Below the pieces are notes generated by a model. That model searched no databases. It was not told where the DNA came from and saw only the letters and a program-made list of their open reading frames with translations. Shown in pieces: positions 55,805-64,000 of a stretch of DNA of 64,000 nt. Numbering within the stretch: the stretch's first letter is position 1; each line of letters opens with the position of its first letter. Location of the stretch: positions 186,001-250,000 of the forward strand of contig NZ_CP077769.1 of assembly GCF_020386615.1 (NCBI RefSeq), read 5' to 3'. This stretch comes from Chitinophaga pendula. Lineage in GTDB: Bacteria; Bacteroidota; Bacteroidia; Chitinophagales; Chitinophagaceae. Both the position numbers and the translations under genes were made by a program.

Positions 55805-56398
55805 ATGAAACACATATACTTACTGTTATGCAGCCTCATAGGAATGGCAGTTCAATCAAATGCTCAGAGCGCCTGGCGTATAGAACCGGGTAAATATATT
55901 GGTAAGACCACTATCGGCGCCACCGGTGAAAAACTCAGTCAACAATTAGGCCGCCCCGATGGAGGCGATGCCGCCATGGGAAAAGCATGGTCCATCTGGT
56001 ACGGTCGCGATAAAAATAAACAGATAGATTCCGCACATTACCTGGCCGTATACCTCCAACGCCGCCACCCCGATGGCCCAGATATGCTCATCAAACAGAT
56101 CAGGATCAATACCACTTCGTTTAAAACATTGGTAGGCATAAAAGTAGGTACACCCCTCCACGGCATAAAACGCGCCTTCCCCTATCTCAAACAGGTCGCC
56201 GTATACGAAGATACCCACACCGGCAAACGGATCACACTATATGACGACAAGAAAAGAGGGATCGCTTTCGAGATGACCGGCGACGCTAATGCCGCCAATC
56301 CAATCTGCTCCGCTATCACCGTTCACCAGCCCGGCGCCGGTGTCGGAGAAGAATACATCTCCTTCCCCGCATACGATCAATACAAAAAGATCGAATAA
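55805..56398 (+). CDS. Secreted protein of unknown function (197 aa)
   Basis: The ATG at 55805 gives a 197-residue protein with a signal peptide ending near SNAQS. It has no lipobox. The body has short beta-rich segments (KYIGKTTIGATGEKLSQQLG, MLIKQIRINTTSF) and a repeated Gly-Lys pattern. No enzymatic motif or known family is recognised. It is preceded by the AraC gene on the opposite strand. Signal peptide cleavage and periplasmic location are inferred. Confidence 0.7.
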   Translation: MKHIYLLLCSLIGMAVQSNAQSAWRIEPGKYIGKTTIGATGEKLSQQLGRPDGGDAAMGKAWSIWYGRDKNKQIDSAHYLAVYLQRRHPDGPDMLIKQIRINTTSFKTLVGIKVGTPLHGIKRAFPYLKQVAVYEDTHTGKRITLYDDKKRGIAFEMTGDANAANPICSAITVHQPGAGVGEEYISFPAYDQYKKIE

Positions 56399-56411
56399 TA
56401 TAGCAGACCTC

Positions 56412-56909
56412 TCAGGTCAGCTTATGCGTAGTCTTGATCACAGAGATCACAAATGAACTTTTCATATGGCTGATATTGTCCACCTCACCTAACTTGTTCA
56501 CAAAAAAAGCCTGGTAATCATCCATATCACGCACCTGTATCTTTAACAGAAAATCCGACTCCCCCGAAACATTCAGACACTCCGTCACCTCCGGAAAACC
56601 AATGATCTCATTAATGAACTTGCCTCCGGCCTTCGTACCGTGCTCCTTTAGCGTGATATAACAAAGCACCGTCAACCCCCGGTTGATCTTCCGCGGATCT
56701 ACGATCGCCGCATACTGCTGTATCACCCCCGATTGCTCCATACGCCGGATACGCTCATACACCGGCGTAGTACTCAGATGCAGCTGCGCCGCAATATCGC
56801 GGATCGTCATCTTGGCATCCTCCTGCAATAACCGCAATATATGCATGTCCTTCTCATCCAAACTGATCGCCTGCCCTGCAGGTTCTTCTCTTTTAATACC
56901 CCAAACCAT
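56412..56909 (-). CDS. Lrp/AsnC family transcriptional regulator
   Basis: The 165-residue protein has an N-terminal helix-turn-helix (MTIRDIAAQLHLSTTPVYERIRRM, shortened) and a C-terminal ligand-binding RAM domain (SGESDFLLKIQVRDMDDYQAF). Lrp-family proteins respond to amino acids. It is divergent from the MFS transporter gene, and the 120-base region between them holds CTGTAAAT and AATTTAC half-sites. The gene most likely controls its neighbour and itself. The ligand is unknown. Confidence 0.92.
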   Translation of the reverse strand: MVWGIKREEPAGQAISLDEKDMHILRLLQEDAKMTIRDIAAQLHLSTTPVYERIRRMEQSGVIQQYAAIVDPRKINRGLTVLCYITLKEHGTKAGGKFINEIIGFPEVTECLNVSGESDFLLKIQVRDMDDYQAFFVNKLGEVDNISHMKSSFVISVIKTTHKLT

Positions 56910-56928
56910 AGTATTTCAGCATATTGTT

Positions 56929-56971
56929 CTGTAAATAGGTGCTAATGTTCTACAATTTACTGAATTTACAG
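56929..56971. promoter_or_regulatory. Putative Lrp operator between lrp-like and MFS genes
   Basis: CTGTAAAT (56929-56936) faces its inverse ATTTACAG (56964-56971), and AATTTACTG and AATTTACAG form a 9-bp direct repeat at 56954-56971. The layout suggests several helically spaced half-sites for the divergent Lrp-type regulator. Binding is inferred. Confidence 0.45.
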
Positions 56972-57000
56972 GAAGGTATATCAAATTTGTTCTTTGTTTA

Positions 57001-57008
57001 TACGTTTG
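57001..57008 (+). promoter_or_regulatory. -7 promoter element TACGTTTG of the MFS gene
   Basis: An exact TAnnTTTG match lies 21 bases upstream of the ATG at 57030. The candidate operator half-sites are 30-70 bases further upstream. Confidence 0.6.
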
Positions 57009-57029
57009 CATAGAACGAAACAAGCGCAT

Positions 57030-58412
57030 ATGACTACACAGAAGAACATTATACTGATCGTTTCCTGCCTGGCCATATTTTTCGAAGCATTGGACGTATC
57101 CGTGCTTAACATGGCCATCCCCCAAATGAAACAACATTTTCATTTCGGAGACGAGGCCATACAATGGGTACAGACCGTATATGTTCTGTGTTATGGAGGA
57201 TGCGTATTGTTAGGAGGACGCCTCGCAGATATCTGGGGCAAAAAGAAAATGTTTCTCACCGGCGCCGCTTTGTTCATGATCGCCTCCCTGGGTGCCGGGC
57301 TTACGAATGAGTACAGTTGGCTCCTCATCTGTCGCGGATGGCAGGGCGCCGGCGCCGCACTGGCCATTCCCGCAGCCATCGCCCTGATCACCGCCACCTT
57401 TACCGATCCGGTAGAAAAGAATAAAGCATTGGGCATATTCGGCGCCATGGCCGCCATCGGTTTTGCCACCGGCCTGGCTACCGGAGGCATACTCTCCAGC
57501 TACGCCGGCTGGCAATGGGTTTTCTTTATCAACCTACCTGTCATCATGGGAGTATTACTATTGGGGTACTTTTATATCCCGGCAGATGCACGCCTGGCGA
57601 CAGCTGCCGCCAACAATATCATCAGTGGCGTCCTGCTCACCACGATCATGATACTCATCGCCTATCTCGTACACGCACTGGGCACCGTAGGCAGCCACTA
57701 TAAAAGCTACGTCTCACTGCTCACCATCACTATCGTATTAGCTTACTATTTTATACGGAGAGAAAGAAAACACCCTGCACCATTAATAGACTTCCACCTC
57801 TTCAGGTGGCAAAGTGTAATCATCGGTAATTCAGGAGCCATCTTGCTGGGTACCGTCTTTATGAGCTACGTGTTCCTGTTATCTTTATTCCTGCAGGAAT
57901 CCCTCCACTACTCAGCCAGGGATGCTGGCATCCTGCTGTTTCCTTTCAGCATATTATCGGCACTGGTGTCTAAGTTTTTGCTGCCCTGGATGTTCCGGAA
58001 ACTGGGGGTAACAAGGACCGCCATTGCCGGTAATATTGGCATGTTTACCGGGATCATCTGCTTCATACTCGCTACAATAGGCTTTTATCCAGATTTCTTT
58101 ATATATGCGGCTATACTCAGCATTAACTCGCTGGGAATGGCCATCGCATTCCCTTGCCTGACCATCCTGTCCGTACAGGACGTTCCTGAACAGCAACATG
58201 GGCTGGCCGCAGGGGTAAATGTAACCGGAAACGCTATGGGTGGAGGCTTGGGCCTCGCCCTCGTTTCCCTCATGATGCAAACAGACATACTCAAAGGTTG
58301 GTCGCCGTATCTACCTGCCCTGCTGGTACTGGTATCAATGGCCGCAATGGGAGTACTGCTGGTCACCATCGCCCGCGAACCGCGTCAGCATACCGCTATC
58401 CCTGTCCATTAA
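57030..58412 (+). CDS. MFS transporter of the DHA2 (EmrB/QacA) type
   Basis: The 460-residue protein from the ATG at 57030 has about 14 predicted membrane segments. Family markers are the first helix with LDVSVLNMAIPQM (motif for DHA2 proteins) and the loop GRLADIWGKKKMFL. The family exports drugs and toxic metabolites with protons; the substrate is not readable. It is divergent from the Lrp-type regulator, which probably controls it. The final 17 bases overlap the DNA ligase gene on the other strand. Confidence 0.9.
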   Translation: MTTQKNIILIVSCLAIFFEALDVSVLNMAIPQMKQHFHFGDEAIQWVQTVYVLCYGGCVLLGGRLADIWGKKKMFLTGAALFMIASLGAGLTNEYSWLLICRGWQGAGAALAIPAAIALITATFTDPVEKNKALGIFGAMAAIGFATGLATGGILSSYAGWQWVFFINLPVIMGVLLLGYFYIPADARLATAAANNIISGVLLTTIMILIAYLVHALGTVGSHYKSYVSLLTITIVLAYYFIRRERKHPAPLIDFHLFRWQSVIIGNSGAILLGTVFMSYVFLLSLFLQESLHYSARDAGILLFPFSILSALVSKFLLPWMFRKLGVTRTAIAGNIGMFTGIICFILATIGFYPDFFIYAAILSINSLGMAIAFPCLTILSVQDVPEQQHGLAAGVNVTGNAMGGGLGLALVSLMMQTDILKGWSPYLPALLVLVSMAAMGVLLVTIAREPRQHTAIPVH

Positions 58413-60000
58413 CCAATGTGCTTCGCAATAACTGCTGCAGATCCTCTAATGTATTGATCTCCTCCACCGGCTTATCCTTCCGCCATCGGTTGATGCGCGG
58501 GAACCGTAACGCCACCCCCGACTTATGCCGGTTGGAGGTCGCAATACCCTCAAAAGCAATCTCAAATACCAACTCCGGTTTCACCGTACGCACCGGGCCA
58601 AACTTCTCGATCGCATGCCGCTTCACCCAGTTATCCACCTCGTTGATCTCCTTATCCGTCAAGCCCGAATAGGCTTTGGTAAAGGGCACCAGCTGATCGC
58701 CGTTCTTGACGGCAAATGTGTAGTCCGTATATAGATTGGAACGCCGCCCATGCCCTTTCTGTGCATAGATCATCACTGCGTCTATCGTATAGGGGTCTAT
58801 CTTCCACTTCCACCAGTCACCGCGCTTACGCCCCACCTGGTAGGACGAATCCCGGCGCTTTAACATCAATCCTTCACTGCCTTTATCTCTTGCCTGCATG
58901 CGGATACCTGTCAGCACATCCCAGTCGTCAAAAGTGATCACCGGCGATAATCGCAAAGCAGGATGGTTCACCTGCTCCACCAGCGATTCCAACCACTGAC
59001 GTCGCTGCCATAAAGGCTCCTGCCGTATATCCCGCCGCTCATATTCCAGCAGGTCATAACAGAGCAGTATCACCGGCGCCTCCTGCAGTTGCTTACGGGT
59101 CACATTTTTCCTGCCGATACGTGTCTGCAACGTCTGAAAGGGTAGGGGAGCCTCCCCCGAATACGTCAGTATCTCCCCGTCGATCACTACCCCCTCCGGC
59201 AACCGCTCCAGCAAAGGCGCAAACTCCGGGAACTTCTCCGTCACCAGTTCTTCCCCCCTCGACCATACAAACAACTGCCCGTCCCGCTTGATCAGCTGCC
59301 CACGGATACCATCCCACTTCCACTCCGCTACCCAGTCCGCAGGAACACCAAGCGAAGCGGGCCCGCCTTCCAACGCATAAGCGAGATAAAAAGGATAGGG
59401 CTTGGAGGCGTCCGCACCAGAATGCCCCTCCGTCAGCAACGCCTCCAGCGTCGTCTGCCGCGGGTCCCAGTTGCCGCTGATCATATGAGATACCGTAGCA
59501 GGTATAATACTATATGTCTGTGCCAACGCATTCACCATCATCTGCTGCGATACCCCGATACGGAAACCACCAGTGATCAGCTTGTTGAAAACCAATCGCT
59601 CACTGGTATCCAGTTCCTGCCAAGCCTGCAGGATAAAAGCTTGTTTATCCGCCTCCGCCGCCTTCTCCAACACCTGCAACTGGTCCAGCCAGTAATGTAA
59701 AGGCTGCCTGCCCTGACCCTCGTTCGGTGGCAACAACAAAGCGATCGTCTCCGCCAGGTCTCCCACCGTATGATAACATTCCTCGAATAACCACTCACTT
59801 AGTCCCGTCAACTGCAAACACCAGTTTTTCAGCTGTGTGGAATTGACCGTCCGCTTAGGCCGCCGTCCCGAAAAAAGCGCCAGCACCCAAGGCTTATCCC
59901 GCTCATCAGCAGTGGCAAAATAATGGCTCAATGCCTCCAGCTTCTCATTGGTCTTCGTACTGTTGCTGATCAACTTTACAAGTTGCGCGAATCTTTCCAT
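58396..60000 (-). CDS. ATP-dependent DNA ligase of the ligase-associated DNA damage response
   Basis: The 534-residue protein has the nucleotidyltransferase motif I KWDG with the adenylated lysine Lys228. Motif III GVVIDGEI and motif V WWKWKIDP follow, then an OB-fold. An N-terminal helical DNA-binding region (residues 1-200) precedes the catalytic domain. It joins nicks using ATP. The exonuclease is 10 bases upstream on the same strand. The helicase and PdeM genes of the same system are some 7 kb further downstream, past unrelated genes. Confidence 0.94.
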   Translation of the reverse strand: MERFAQLVKLISNSTKTNEKLEALSHYFATADERDKPWVLALFSGRRPKRTVNSTQLKNWCLQLTGLSEWLFEECYHTVGDLAETIALLLPPNEGQGRQPLHYWLDQLQVLEKAAEADKQAFILQAWQELDTSERLVFNKLITGGFRIGVSQQMMVNALAQTYSIIPATVSHMISGNWDPRQTTLEALLTEGHSGADASKPYPFYLAYALEGGPASLGVPADWVAEWKWDGIRGQLIKRDGQLFVWSRGEELVTEKFPEFAPLLERLPEGVVIDGEILTYSGEAPLPFQTLQTRIGRKNVTRKQLQEAPVILLCYDLLEYERRDIRQEPLWQRRQWLESLVEQVNHPALRLSPVITFDDWDVLTGIRMQARDKGSEGLMLKRRDSSYQVGRKRGDWWKWKIDPYTIDAVMIYAQKGHGRRSNLYTDYTFAVKNGDQLVPFTKAYSGLTDKEINEVDNWVKRHAIEKFGPVRTVKPELVFEIAFEGIATSNRHKSGVALRFPRINRWRKDKPVEEINTLEDLQQLLRSTLVNGQG

Positions 60001-60010
60001 AGCGATATTG

Positions 60011-61036
60011 TTAAGTGGTCGTCTGGTCTTCCGGTGTAGTAATAGCTTCCTCTTCTTCCTGTCCGAACTCCGTTTTAACTTCTCCGGCCTCTATCCCCAA
60101 CTCCTGCAGGTGCCGCGCAAAAGCACTGCTGAACCCGTGAGTGGTCAACACCCGGCTGGCGCCGGTAGCCTTCACCGCCTCTAGCAACCCCGGCCAGTCC
60201 GCATGGTCCGAAAGCGCAAACCCGGCGTCCGCATTACTCCGGCGCATATTACCGCGTACCTGCATCCATCCACTGCAAATACCGAGTGAATAAGGCTGTA
60301 ACTTCCGCATCCAGGTACTACCCACCGCCGAAGGGGGCGCAATGATCACACTGCCTTTAAAGGCACTTTTAGGTGTCTCCGGCGTGATCCGCTCCACTGG
60401 CGGCAAAGGCCATCCCTCCGCCAACAGTACCGCATGCGGCACCGCGATCGCCCCGTGCACCAGGAACCGGTCCGTAACATCCCGCAAATGATAAAGCAAC
60501 CGCTGCGCCTTACCCAGGCTGTACCCGATCAACACCGAACTTTTATCGGCCTGCCGGTTCTCGGCAATCCATTGCCGCATGTTCCCAAATAACTCCTCCT
60601 GCGGCAGCCAACGATAGATCGGCAACCCAAACGTACTCTCCGTAATGAACGTATGGCAGGCCACCGGCTCAAACTGTGGCGACAACCCGTCGTTTTCCAG
60701 CTTATAATCCCCGCTCACCACCCATACTTCCCCCTGGTATTCCACCCGCACTTGCGCCGACCCGATAATATGCCCGGCCGGATGCAATGACAACTGCACC
60801 CCATTGTACCGCACCACCTCCTCGTAGTTCACCCCCTGCACACTAATATCCGCTCCTAACCGCAACCGTAGTAAAGGAACACTACTATGGGTACACAGGT
60901 AATGTTGGTTACCCATCCGGGCATGATCCGCGTGTGCATGTGTGATCACCGCCCGTTCCACAGGCCGCCAGGGATCAATAAAAAAATCCCCGGCCGCACA
61001 GTAAATACCCTTCTCCGTGAATTGTAATAAACTCAT
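60011..61036 (-). CDS. Ligase-associated DNA damage response exonuclease (MBL fold)
   Basis: The ATG at 61036 gives 341 residues. The metallo-beta-lactamase motif HAHADH is at residues 33-38, and a beta-CASP-like region and LSDHADW near the C-terminus follow. Relatives are 3'-end processing or DNA-repair nucleases. It starts the ligase gene operon. The first residues upstream, up to 61090, are an open extension that lacks support. The region above its start holds the 11-bp repeat array. Confidence 0.9.
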   Translation of the reverse strand: MSLLQFTEKGIYCAAGDFFIDPWRPVERAVITHAHADHARMGNQHYLCTHSSVPLLRLRLGADISVQGVNYEEVVRYNGVQLSLHPAGHIIGSAQVRVEYQGEVWVVSGDYKLENDGLSPQFEPVACHTFITESTFGLPIYRWLPQEELFGNMRQWIAENRQADKSSVLIGYSLGKAQRLLYHLRDVTDRFLVHGAIAVPHAVLLAEGWPLPPVERITPETPKSAFKGSVIIAPPSAVGSTWMRKLQPYSLGICSGWMQVRGNMRRSNADAGFALSDHADWPGLLEAVKATGASRVLTTHGFSSAFARHLQELGIEAGEVKTEFGQEEEEAITTPEDQTTT

Positions 61037-61130
61037 ACGCAAATATCCGCAATTTTGCAGCCAGGTGTGTAAATGCCGCATTCGGGGCATATACGCCCCA
61101 TCACTTAAATCCGCCTCTCCCGTAGTAACG

Positions 61131-61195
61131 ATATAGCTGAGGTATAGTTCACGTCCACCTTTTCCTTAATTAGGGTATAGCTCAAGTATAGTTCA
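61131..61195. repeat. 11-bp tandem array with 44-bp higher-order repeat
   Basis: Starting at 61131 and reading on to about 61295, the sequence cuts into 15 units of exactly 11 bp, most beginning GTATAG (for example GTATAGTTCAC and GTATAGCTCAA). Every fourth unit recurs, giving three 44-bp copies (starts at 61131, 61175 and 61219) and then three looser units. The 325-base gap between the exonuclease and ThuA-type genes is mostly this array plus a terminator. The 11-bp step and the TATA core are shared with the array at 15448. Given bounds mark the best-supported start; the array continues to about 61295. Confidence 0.85.
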
Positions 61196-61296
61196 TGTCC
61201 ACCTTTCCCTTAATTAGGGTATAGCTCAAGTATAGTTCACGTCCACCTTTCATGTAGTTCACGTATAGTCATTGTATAGCTCATGTTCACTGAAGA

Positions 61297-61339
61297 CAGT
61301 TCCCCGGGAGCCCCTTTTAAACTCCCGGGGGAACTGTTT
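61297..61339 (-). terminator. Terminator of the ThuA-CBM6 gene
   Basis: A long stem with arms GACAGTTCCCCGGGAG and CTCCCGGGGGAACTGTT around an AT-rich loop lies about 25 bases beyond the stop codon of the - strand gene at 61363. It has no strong U-tract but is very stable. Confidence 0.7.
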
Positions 61340-61362
61340 ATTGGCCAGCGTAGCAATAGGCC

Positions 61363-63246
61363 CTATTCAGCTTTCTGCACTTTTGTCCGCTGATGGTAGT
61401 CACCGCTGGAGATATCCAGGATATACAACCCTTTGGGCAATTTGCTCACATCCAATGAATAGTTACCTTGACGAACCTTCACCATACTACGCAGCTGCGC
61501 ACGTCCGGAAAGGTCATACAACACCGCCGTATGAGTGCTGTATTTATCAGGCAGTGTATAATTAAGCTGCGCACCAAAAGGATTAGGGTACACCACGATG
61601 CCACCGGCCTCTTTTTCCGGGGCAGTGAAGCTCCGCTGTACAGCCCCTACAGACGTGAAGGTGAATTGCTCCCAGGCGCCGGCAGTAGGACGGCTGCAGG
61701 TCATCGAAGCAACGCCGTTCTCGGAAGAAACGTAGTTACCATTGCTGCCACGCAGCGAAATGGTACCGTTATCGTTCTGTATCCATTCAAATTGCTCAGT
61801 AACACTGATCGCCGCACGGTTACAGGTGATAGGGGCCGCACCGTTCTCGGAAGAAACATATTTGGCCATACTGCGCAACGCTACCTTACCGCCACCGGCA
61901 TCCACTACGCTGAACTGCTCCCAGGTCTGCGGAGCCGGACGGGTACACAGCATCGCTTTAGTACCGTTCTCCGAACTTACATACTGGTTATTGTTGCCTC
62001 TCAACGTGATCACCTGACCTACCGGGGCATTGGATGGATTCGATGCCGAAGCAAACCGGATCCAGTTAAGATTGAACCCGCCACTGGCTACATGAATACG
62101 TAAGGTCTGCTCACCGGCTGCCAGCGTAGCAGTAGCATTGACCGTCGTCCATACCTGCCATCCTCCGGTAGAGGGTATTGCCGTAGTCGCCAGCACATTA
62201 CTGCCCGACCGCAACTGGATACTGCCGCCGCCATTCTGACTGGCCACCCGGTATTGCACATTGTAAGTACCTGCCGCCTGCACCTTCACCTTGTAGTCCA
62301 GCCAATCACCAGCGTCAGTATAACCTACGTTCTGACCGCCACCGGCATCAGTAGTCACCTCCGTCTGAATACCAGACATGGTCGTGAAGCTCTCCGCCTG
62401 CACCGTACCGGGTATCGGTAGGGCAGGAGCAGGGCCCGTACCTACACCGCCCAGCCATAACAGACCGTCAATGATAAAACGATTCTGGATCTCACTGGCA
62501 AAAGTCGACGACTTCGCAGTATTCGTCGTGTAGTTCATATCGTTATGCCCAAAATTGGCATACAACATCTTGTAGTTCCTATTGGTCCAGATGATGGGAT
62601 AATAGCCGCTATACCACGACTGATTAGGATCGGTACCCAGCGGAAAACTTACCGGGTCTACAGAACAGAGGATACGGATGTTACCGTTGTTACGCAGGTC
62701 ATTACTCCAGCTGTACCACTCACTTACAGCAGAAGTAAAGGTCCCGGGCAAACGCTGCGTGCTGGGATGCGTCTGGTCCTCACATTTTAACACCGCCGTG
62801 GTCGGCCCCCAGGTATTACTCCGGAATGAACCCGAACCCAGGAAGGTGTTGTGATACCAGCTCCAGCCAGATGGATTGGTCGTAAAAGCACATACGTGAA
62901 AGCCCATCCAACCACCGCCATTCTCCATATACTGCTGGAAAGCAGTTCGCTGGGCCGCATTGAACGGCTGATCATCCAGAAACAGCACCACCTGGTACTG
63001 CGATAGGAAATTCAGATTCAGATTGTTCCAGTTGTTAGTAGCCTCGTACGAAAAATTGTACTGGGCGGCAATCGTCGGAAACCATTGGTTGGCCTCCTTA
63101 ACAAAATTGATGTGGGCGGCGTCAAAAGTACCATTGTAAAAGGCAATGACCTTGAAACGTGGAGCTTGTGCCTGTACATGGAAAGCTGCCGTCAGCAGCA
63201 GGGCTAAAAGTACAAACGTTTGCAGGAAACGTTTGCATAGGGACAT
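61363..63246 (-). CDS. Secreted ThuA-CBM6-trefoil protein with type A T9SS domain
   Basis: From the ATG at 63246 (another at 63258) the protein has 627 residues. The signal peptide (ending near QAQ) is followed by a ThuA-like domain (about 28-270; [19 protein letters not shown], shortened, and [11 protein letters not shown]). Next comes a CBM6 carbohydrate-binding domain (about 275-400; [13 protein letters not shown]). Three beta-trefoil-like repeats follow, each with NYVSSENG. The end ([13 protein letters not shown], ending in KVQKAE) is a type A T9SS sorting domain. It should be exported and bind polysaccharide; the ThuA part may be hydrolytic. The exact activity is unknown. Confidence 0.87.
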   Translation of the reverse strand: MSLCKRFLQTFVLLALLLTAAFHVQAQAPRFKVIAFYNGTFDAAHINFVKEANQWFPTIAAQYNFSYEATNNWNNLNLNFLSQYQVVLFLDDQPFNAAQRTAFQQYMENGGGWMGFHVCAFTTNPSGWSWYHNTFLGSGSFRSNTWGPTTAVLKCEDQTHPSTQRLPGTFTSAVSEWYSWSNDLRNNGNIRILCSVDPVSFPLGTDPNQSWYSGYYPIIWTNRNYKMLYANFGHNDMNYTTNTAKSSTFASEIQNRFIIDGLLWLGGVGTGPAPALPIPGTVQAESFTTMSGIQTEVTTDAGGGQNVGYTDAGDWLDYKVKVQAAGTYNVQYRVASQNGGGSIQLRSGSNVLATTAIPSTGGWQVWTTVNATATLAAGEQTLRIHVASGGFNLNWIRFASASNPSNAPVGQVITLRGNNNQYVSSENGTKAMLCTRPAPQTWEQFSVVDAGGGKVALRSMAKYVSSENGAAPITCNRAAISVTEQFEWIQNDNGTISLRGSNGNYVSSENGVASMTCSRPTAGAWEQFTFTSVGAVQRSFTAPEKEAGGIVVYPNPFGAQLNYTLPDKYSTHTAVLYDLSGRAQLRSMVKVRQGNYSLDVSKLPKGLYILDISSGDYHQRTKVQKAE

Positions 63247-63369
63247 GTTGGTTGACATGGGGCCTGAGTTTTTAAATGGTGATAGACGTGGAAAAGGGTT
63301 ATCAATATCCAATTTAGCTAAATTAGTGCTAAAATACTAGTACCCCCTACCGCCCACCCACAAATAAAA

Positions 63370-63393
63370 AAACCGCCGGAAATCCCCGGCGGC
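63370..63393 (-). terminator. Terminator of the truncated gene at the right edge
   Basis: The stem CCGCCGG with a short loop and CCCCGGCGG lies 30 bases after the stop codon. The run of A on its left side is a U-tract for the - strand. Confidence 0.85.
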
Positions 63394-63422
63394 CTCATAA
63401 TAACTTAACGTATTTAGTACAC

Positions 63423-64000
63423 TTAGTTCATCTTGATATCCACACTATCCCCCTTCTGGATAATATAGATGTTCTTATTCTCAAAGTAAGAGGGCACCTC
63501 ATCGCCATTCAGGTACACCGGCAGGTAATTAAAACGTGTAAATACCTGCTTGGTAGCATCATTCACCGCCGTATTGAAATAAACCCCGTTAGCCACCAGC
63601 TGACGCACAAAATAATACGTCATCTCAAATCCCTTAAACGCCATATCCGATGGCCTGGCTTTATACACCCGCTTGAAATAATCAAAAATGTACTTGCTGT
63701 ATACACTGTTCTTGTCATTGAAATAAGGACTGGAATAATACACCTGCAAAGTCTTCAACTCCGGCTCCTTGAACTTCATAATATCCCAGGTAGGCATCCC
63801 AAATATCTGCAACGGATAAGCCGCCGACTGTACACTCAGCTTCTTCAGGATAGACTTGGCCCCGGGCTCATCCATCGCCGTAACGATACAGATGTTGGGC
63901 CTGTCGGTCAGCAGGTACTGCGCAAGATCATTGTCACTCGTTCCCTCATTCCAGATCACCTCCCGTATACGCGATTTCTTATTGTTGTCCAGCTTATCAT
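63423..64000 (-). CDS. Periplasmic-binding-protein-like gene, partial
   Basis: Only the C-terminal ~190 residues are inside the window; the frame stays open to base 64000. The visible part, with TDRPNICIVTAMDEPGAKSI, LQIFGMPTWDIMKF and FKRVYKARPSDMAFKGFEMTYY, matches the type I periplasmic ligand-binding fold of ABC-transporter-like proteins. In Bacteroidota such domains often follow a LysM domain, which would lie outside the window. The GTG at 63959 is an internal codon and not the start. The domain call is moderate because the N-terminus is missing. Confidence 0.6.
   Translation of the reverse strand, partial: DKLDNNKKSRIREVIWNEGTSDNDLAQYLLTDRPNICIVTAMDEPGAKSILKKLSVQSAAYPLQIFGMPTWDIMKFKEPELKTLQVYYSSPYFNDKNSVYSKYIFDYFKRVYKARPSDMAFKGFEMTYYFVRQLVANGVYFNTAVNDATKQVFTRFNYLPVYLNGDEVPSYFENKNIYIIQKGDSVDIKMN

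Noticed and set aside
61131..61251. CRISPR-like direct repeats
   Set aside because: The 44-bp copies follow each other without unique spacers and divide into 11-bp units. There are no cas genes nearby.
1..64000. tRNA, rRNA, insertion sequences or prophage
   Set aside because: None was recognised while reading the intergenic regions. A covariance-model search for RNAs was not possible here.

Overview
The window looks like chromosomal DNA of a Bacteroidota member, most likely family Chitinophagaceae and probably a Chitinophaga-like genus. The pointers are SusC/SusD pairs, type IX secretion cargo (one type A and two type B sorting domains) next to a PorP/SprF protein, DUF2795, DUF3467 and DUF4302 proteins, TAnnTTTG -7 promoter elements, and almost no Shine-Dalgarno sequences. 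The genus is an inference. No tRNA, rRNA, CRISPR array, insertion sequence or prophage was recognised.

Layout. 1-3917: the end of a SusC receptor, a SusD lipoprotein, a zinc metallohydrolase lipoprotein and a DUF4302 lipoprotein, all on + and forming one nutrient-uptake operon. 3987-12924 (-): PorP/SprF plus two giant PKD-repeat adhesins carrying type B T9SS sorting domains. 13175-15313 (+): a TPMT-like methyltransferase, a rhodanese-thioredoxin protein and a DsbA-like protein. 15683-31673: mostly housekeeping genes (M32 carboxypeptidase, NIF3, zinc-ribbon protein, TPR protein, recN, fabI, lolD, cobalamin adenosyltransferase, a second ABC ATPase, gatC, trpS, deoxynucleoside kinase) and a secreted helix-hairpin-helix protein. 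A decayed yefM-yoeB toxin-antitoxin locus lies between the TPR gene and recN. 31850-36575: a second SusC/SusD pair. 36723-39513: DUF3467, an Ldh-family dehydrogenase and aspartate kinase. 39593-40662: a RES/Xre toxin-antitoxin pair.

40692-47238 holds a mutagenesis/SOS-like module: a DnaE-type polymerase with a degraded PHP motif, overlapping DinB, and a LexA-like XRE-S24 regulator 1.5 kb away. Both promoters carry inverted TTAGT/ACTAA half-sites. 47355-61036 holds the four ligase-associated DNA-damage-response genes (pdeM, DEXH helicase, ATP-dependent ligase, MBL exonuclease), all on the - strand but split by about 7 kb of unrelated metabolic and transport genes. The end carries a secreted ThuA-CBM6-trefoil protein and a truncated periplasmic-binding-like gene.

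The most unusual non-genic signals are two intergenic arrays made of back-to-back 11-bp units with a TATA core, at 15448-15602 and 61131-61195. In the second, every fourth unit repeats, giving a 44-bp higher-order period.
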